DNA of 64,000 nt from Diaporthe sp. PMI_573 (taxonomy: Eukaryota > Ascomycota > Sordariomycetes > Diaporthales > Diaporthaceae), in NCBI GenBank assembly GCA_021399435.1, contig JAJTUP010000113.1, forward strand, positions 107,484 through 171,483, in the 5' to 3' direction. Numbering within the stretch: position 1 is the first letter of the stretch; the number at the start of each line of letters is the position of its first letter. The notes below the pieces were generated by a model, which worked only from the letters and a program-made list of their open reading frames with translations, was not told where the DNA came from and did no database searches. The translations under genes and the position numbers were made by a program. Shown here piece by piece: positions 61,805 through 64,000 of the stretch.

Positions 61805-62353
61805 TTAGAAGAACTCAGCAGCAAGCGGATAAACTGATCTACGCTGATGCCCCGCACCTCTTAACTCTGTTCTAGCTGTGCGATCCTCATTTGACTGGTA
61901 GTGGAGGGAAATATCAGGGCTAGTTGAGGTCGAGTTCACAGTTGTTGGACGGACAGTAGAGGACGACAAACTGTCAAGGGATGAGACAGTTCCCAGTGAT
62001 ATGGTCGGCATAGATGAGGGAATAAACAAAGAGGGAGATAAAGGCAGCGGATTAGAAGCGACCGAAGGTAGGGCTGTCTGGTTTTGTGGGTCAGGGCTAC
62101 ATGACTGTGGCCCGCCCCTGTCGGTAACGGTGTCGAAGTCGTCTGGGCCGTACTGTTGTTTGGTTTTAACGTTTTTGACAGCCGCTGAAAAATGATTATC
62201 GGATTGGTATGAGTAGACTACTCCGTTGAATTCGATAAGGATGGCAATGTGGGCCCCCGTTAGACGATGAAGTGTGTTTCCCTTCTTCATAATTCCACTC
62301 CGCCGATTACCAAAACCCTTTTCAACATCCTTAAAACCTCGCTTTTTCCCCAT
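61805..62353 (-). CDS. Minimal MADS-box-like protein (2)
   Basis: ATG 62353 gives 182 residues in one exon. The start MGKKRGFKDVEKGFGNRRSG, followed by IMKKGNTLHRLTGAHIAILI and EFNGVVYSYQS, is a degenerate MADS domain. It keeps the basic N-terminus, an RR-G-I-x-KK helix, an L-T-x-A-x-I-A hydrophobic strand and the closing G-x-V-Y-x-Y strand. The rest is a Ser/Pro/Thr-rich tail (SLGTVSSLDSLSSSTVRPTT) that may be a regulatory region. The frame opens further upstream to 62395, but MGKKRG is the natural start. The intact domain is different in sequence from the MADS-like protein at 56 kb, so the two could form a heterodimer. Target DNA unknown. Confidence 0.68.
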   Translation of the reverse strand: MGKKRGFKDVEKGFGNRRSGIMKKGNTLHRLTGAHIAILIEFNGVVYSYQSDNHFSAAVKNVKTKQQYGPDDFDTVTDRGGPQSCSPDPQNQTALPSVASNPLPLSPSLFIPSSMPTISLGTVSSLDSLSSSTVRPTTVNSTSTSPDISLHYQSNEDRTARTELRGAGHQRRSVYPLAAEFF

Positions 62354-62670
62354 GATAGAGTTGATTAGGACAGGGTTAACTTCCAAAAGAGTCACGTACG
62401 CTGTGTTTAAATATTAAATAAGGAGCTGGGTTGGCCAACAAGTATGGCCTTGGCCTGATTGGTCTGGAATCAGGCCGGTTCCCGTCTCAGCATCGGCCTG
62501 ACCCGGCCTCGACCTTAACCCAGGGGTGCTTGCTATAAATAAAAACACATAAATTAAAGAATAAAGAATACTAATCTAGGCGTCTTATATGAGAATAAGA
62601 AGTATATATGGCTGCAGATTAGTCTAATAAGCAGCTTTACTTTACCTTTACTTTCTTCATAGCCTCTATC
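62354..62670. other. Intergenic between MADS-like gene and ferric reductase
   Basis: Divergent promoter region. Contains repeated GGCCTGA words near 62450-62510 and TATAAATAAAAA near 62533. No gene seen. Confidence 0.5.
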
Positions 62671-63962
62671 ATGGAAAATCTTTATATTTACCTTATTACT
62701 ATCGGAGTAGCACTTGCTCTACTACTGCTCATATACTTACTTTATGTCAATCTCCATCCTTGCAGATGTTTCTTCTTACAGCACTTAATACTACCTTTAC
62801 TATTAAAAAGTAGTAAATGGGTACGAGTAACCAGACTTGAGGCTCTTATGATTTTACTCTATTTATCCTTGAATGTTGTCTTTCTTTCCCTTGGTGCCAA
62901 TACTCTGCAAGACCTGGCGGCTACAATGGCTCTTATAAACCTGGTCCCAGCTTCCTTGGACAGTGGACCAACCCATTAGCAGAATTCCTCGGAATATCAC
63001 GAAGAAGTTACTACCTCATCCACCGTTGGACCGGGCGAATCGCTATATTTCATAGTTTCATTCATACATTCTTCATACTCAGGCAGTATCGCAACTTCAC
63101 TACCGATAAATTGATCTCTGGTTGCGCTGTAAGTTACCACCCTTTTCTTCCCATTCTATAGCTAACCTCGAAGAAGACTGCCTCGAGCTTGTTGATTATT
63201 CTCATTATGACGTTGTATTGCTTCCGGAGCTATCTCAGTCGCATCCTTGCTGGCCTCCATCTGTGTCTTGGGCTCATATGCCTGGGCACCCTCCTGGCAT
63301 GTAGTACCCGGCTCGAACGAGCAAGACAGGATACTTTCTATATCTGCGGCAGCAGTCTGGGGTCTCGGTGCAGCCTATCGACTTATACGGGTTGCTTTTT
63401 TAGTTCTAGAGCAGTTGTCAAGTCGGCTCAGAGGACCGGTGATGTTGTGCAAGTCAAACTCCGAACCCTCAAACCCGTGTCAATCGCACCCGGCTCTTAC
63501 TTCCACGTCTTTCTGCCGGTCTCACGTTTTAGCAAGGACCACTTGCAGTTAACAAAGTACAATTTTCTTCAGAGCTATCCCTTGGCAGCGTACTGGGATT
63601 CCAAGGAGGATATATCAGGACGATCAGACCCAGTCTTACTGATACATACTGGCAAGCTGCCCCGTTTCGAACAGATCAAAGAGAATCAAACTTTACTTCT
63701 CGATGGACCGTATCAACAAGGTTTAGCTATTGAGAATTATGACATAGTAATTCTCACAGCAGAGGGAAGGGGGATTTTAAGGATTTTGCCGATAATGATA
63801 AACCTAATGGCACGAAGACTGTCTGATAAAAAAGGTCCAGACAAGAGTTTATTCCGAGACCGAACTCGGCGAGTAGATTTATTTTGGTGGTTAGGCGATA
63901 ATGCTGAGGATAAGTGGGTTCGGGAACAATTACGGTCTCTCAAGTCTCTAGACCCAGAGCAC
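62671..63962 (+). pseudogene. Ferric/cupric reductase (FRE family), frameshifted, runs off right edge
   Basis: A plasma-membrane flavocytochrome that would reduce extracellular Fe3+. The first segment has N-terminal membrane helices (YLITIGVALALLLLIYLLYV) and the DLAATMALINLVPA block. In another frame come YYLIHRWTGRIAIFHSFIHT, carrying haem-ligand histidines of the ferric_reduct domain, and the next helix pair. Further shifts occur at about 63298 and about 63400. The FAD-binding segment (GDVVQVKLRTLKPVSIAPGS) and NAD-binding segment (LLDGPYQQGLAIENYDIVIL) then follow. The exon ends at a perfect GTAAGT donor (63963), so more lies beyond the window. A GTAAGT donor also occurs at 63129. At least three uncompensated frame changes without splice sites indicate a decayed gene, unless the assembly is faulty. 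Confidence 0.78.
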
Positions 63963-64000
63963 GTAAGTATATTCTCTTCCGAGGTTTAACAAGTGAAACT

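Noticed and set aside
57900..64000. Presence of a Starship captain (DUF3435 tyrosine recombinase)
   Set aside because: I looked for one on both strands near the DUF3723-like gene and ferric reductase and found no R-H-R-Y-type recombinase segment. Only accessory families are present, so the Starship idea is kept as inference.
1..64000. tRNA and rRNA genes
   Set aside because: No B-box GGTTCGAATCC-like word with a matching A-box and acceptor stem was found. TTCGAA in element E (about 20145 and 21490) lacks a tRNA fold.

Overview
The window is genomic DNA from a filamentous ascomycete (Pezizomycotina). The evidence is short 47-70 bp GT-AG introns, a fungal Zn2Cys6 regulator, an FlbA-type RGS protein, a FunK1 kinase, fungal Fot1/pogo and chromodomain Ty3/gypsy transposons, and AT-rich DNA whose differences from an unmutated copy are almost all C-to-T or G-to-A, the signature of repeat-induced point mutation (RIP). 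No species can be named from the sequence alone.

Layout. 1-8.4 kb looks like the eroded edge of a small metabolic locus: the 3' part of an MFS drug-type transporter, a cytochrome P450 cut off before its haem domain by a transposon end, and a divergent pair of an NmrA-like NAD(P)-binding protein and a Zn2Cys6 regulator. 8.7-13.2 kb holds a decayed pogo element, a 31-bp-period minisatellite and a hAT transposase remnant. 13.2-18.3 kb holds an HNH-nuclease-like gene, a small orphan gene and an F-box-like remnant. 19.8-29.9 kb is a nested transposon stack: one RIP-mutated pogo element is cut by six insertions, each with target-site duplications. The last is an intact 5.9 kb Ty3/gypsy element with matching 204 bp LTRs.

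30-38 kb mixes decayed genes (patatin-like, Helitron/PIF1 helicase, Tc1/mariner, kinase-like and NB-ARC fragments) with two genes of core type, the FlbA-like RGS regulator and a bHLH factor. 38.3-40.6 kb is an intact FunK1 kinase. 41-49 kb holds solo-LTR and gypsy remnants and three uncharacterised genes, one with two ZZ-type zinc fingers and a SANT-like tail.

53-64 kb is the most unusual stretch: two paralogous transthyretin-like proteins (one ending in a Myb/SANT-like domain), two minimal MADS-like proteins, a small coiled-coil protein, a multi-exon DUF3723-like gene and a frameshifted ferric reductase running off the right edge. DUF3723, ferric reductase, patatin and NB-ARC genes are the recurrent passengers of giant fungal Starship transposons, so this half of the window may be Starship cargo or its wreckage. 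No DUF3435 captain recombinase is visible, so that remains inference.
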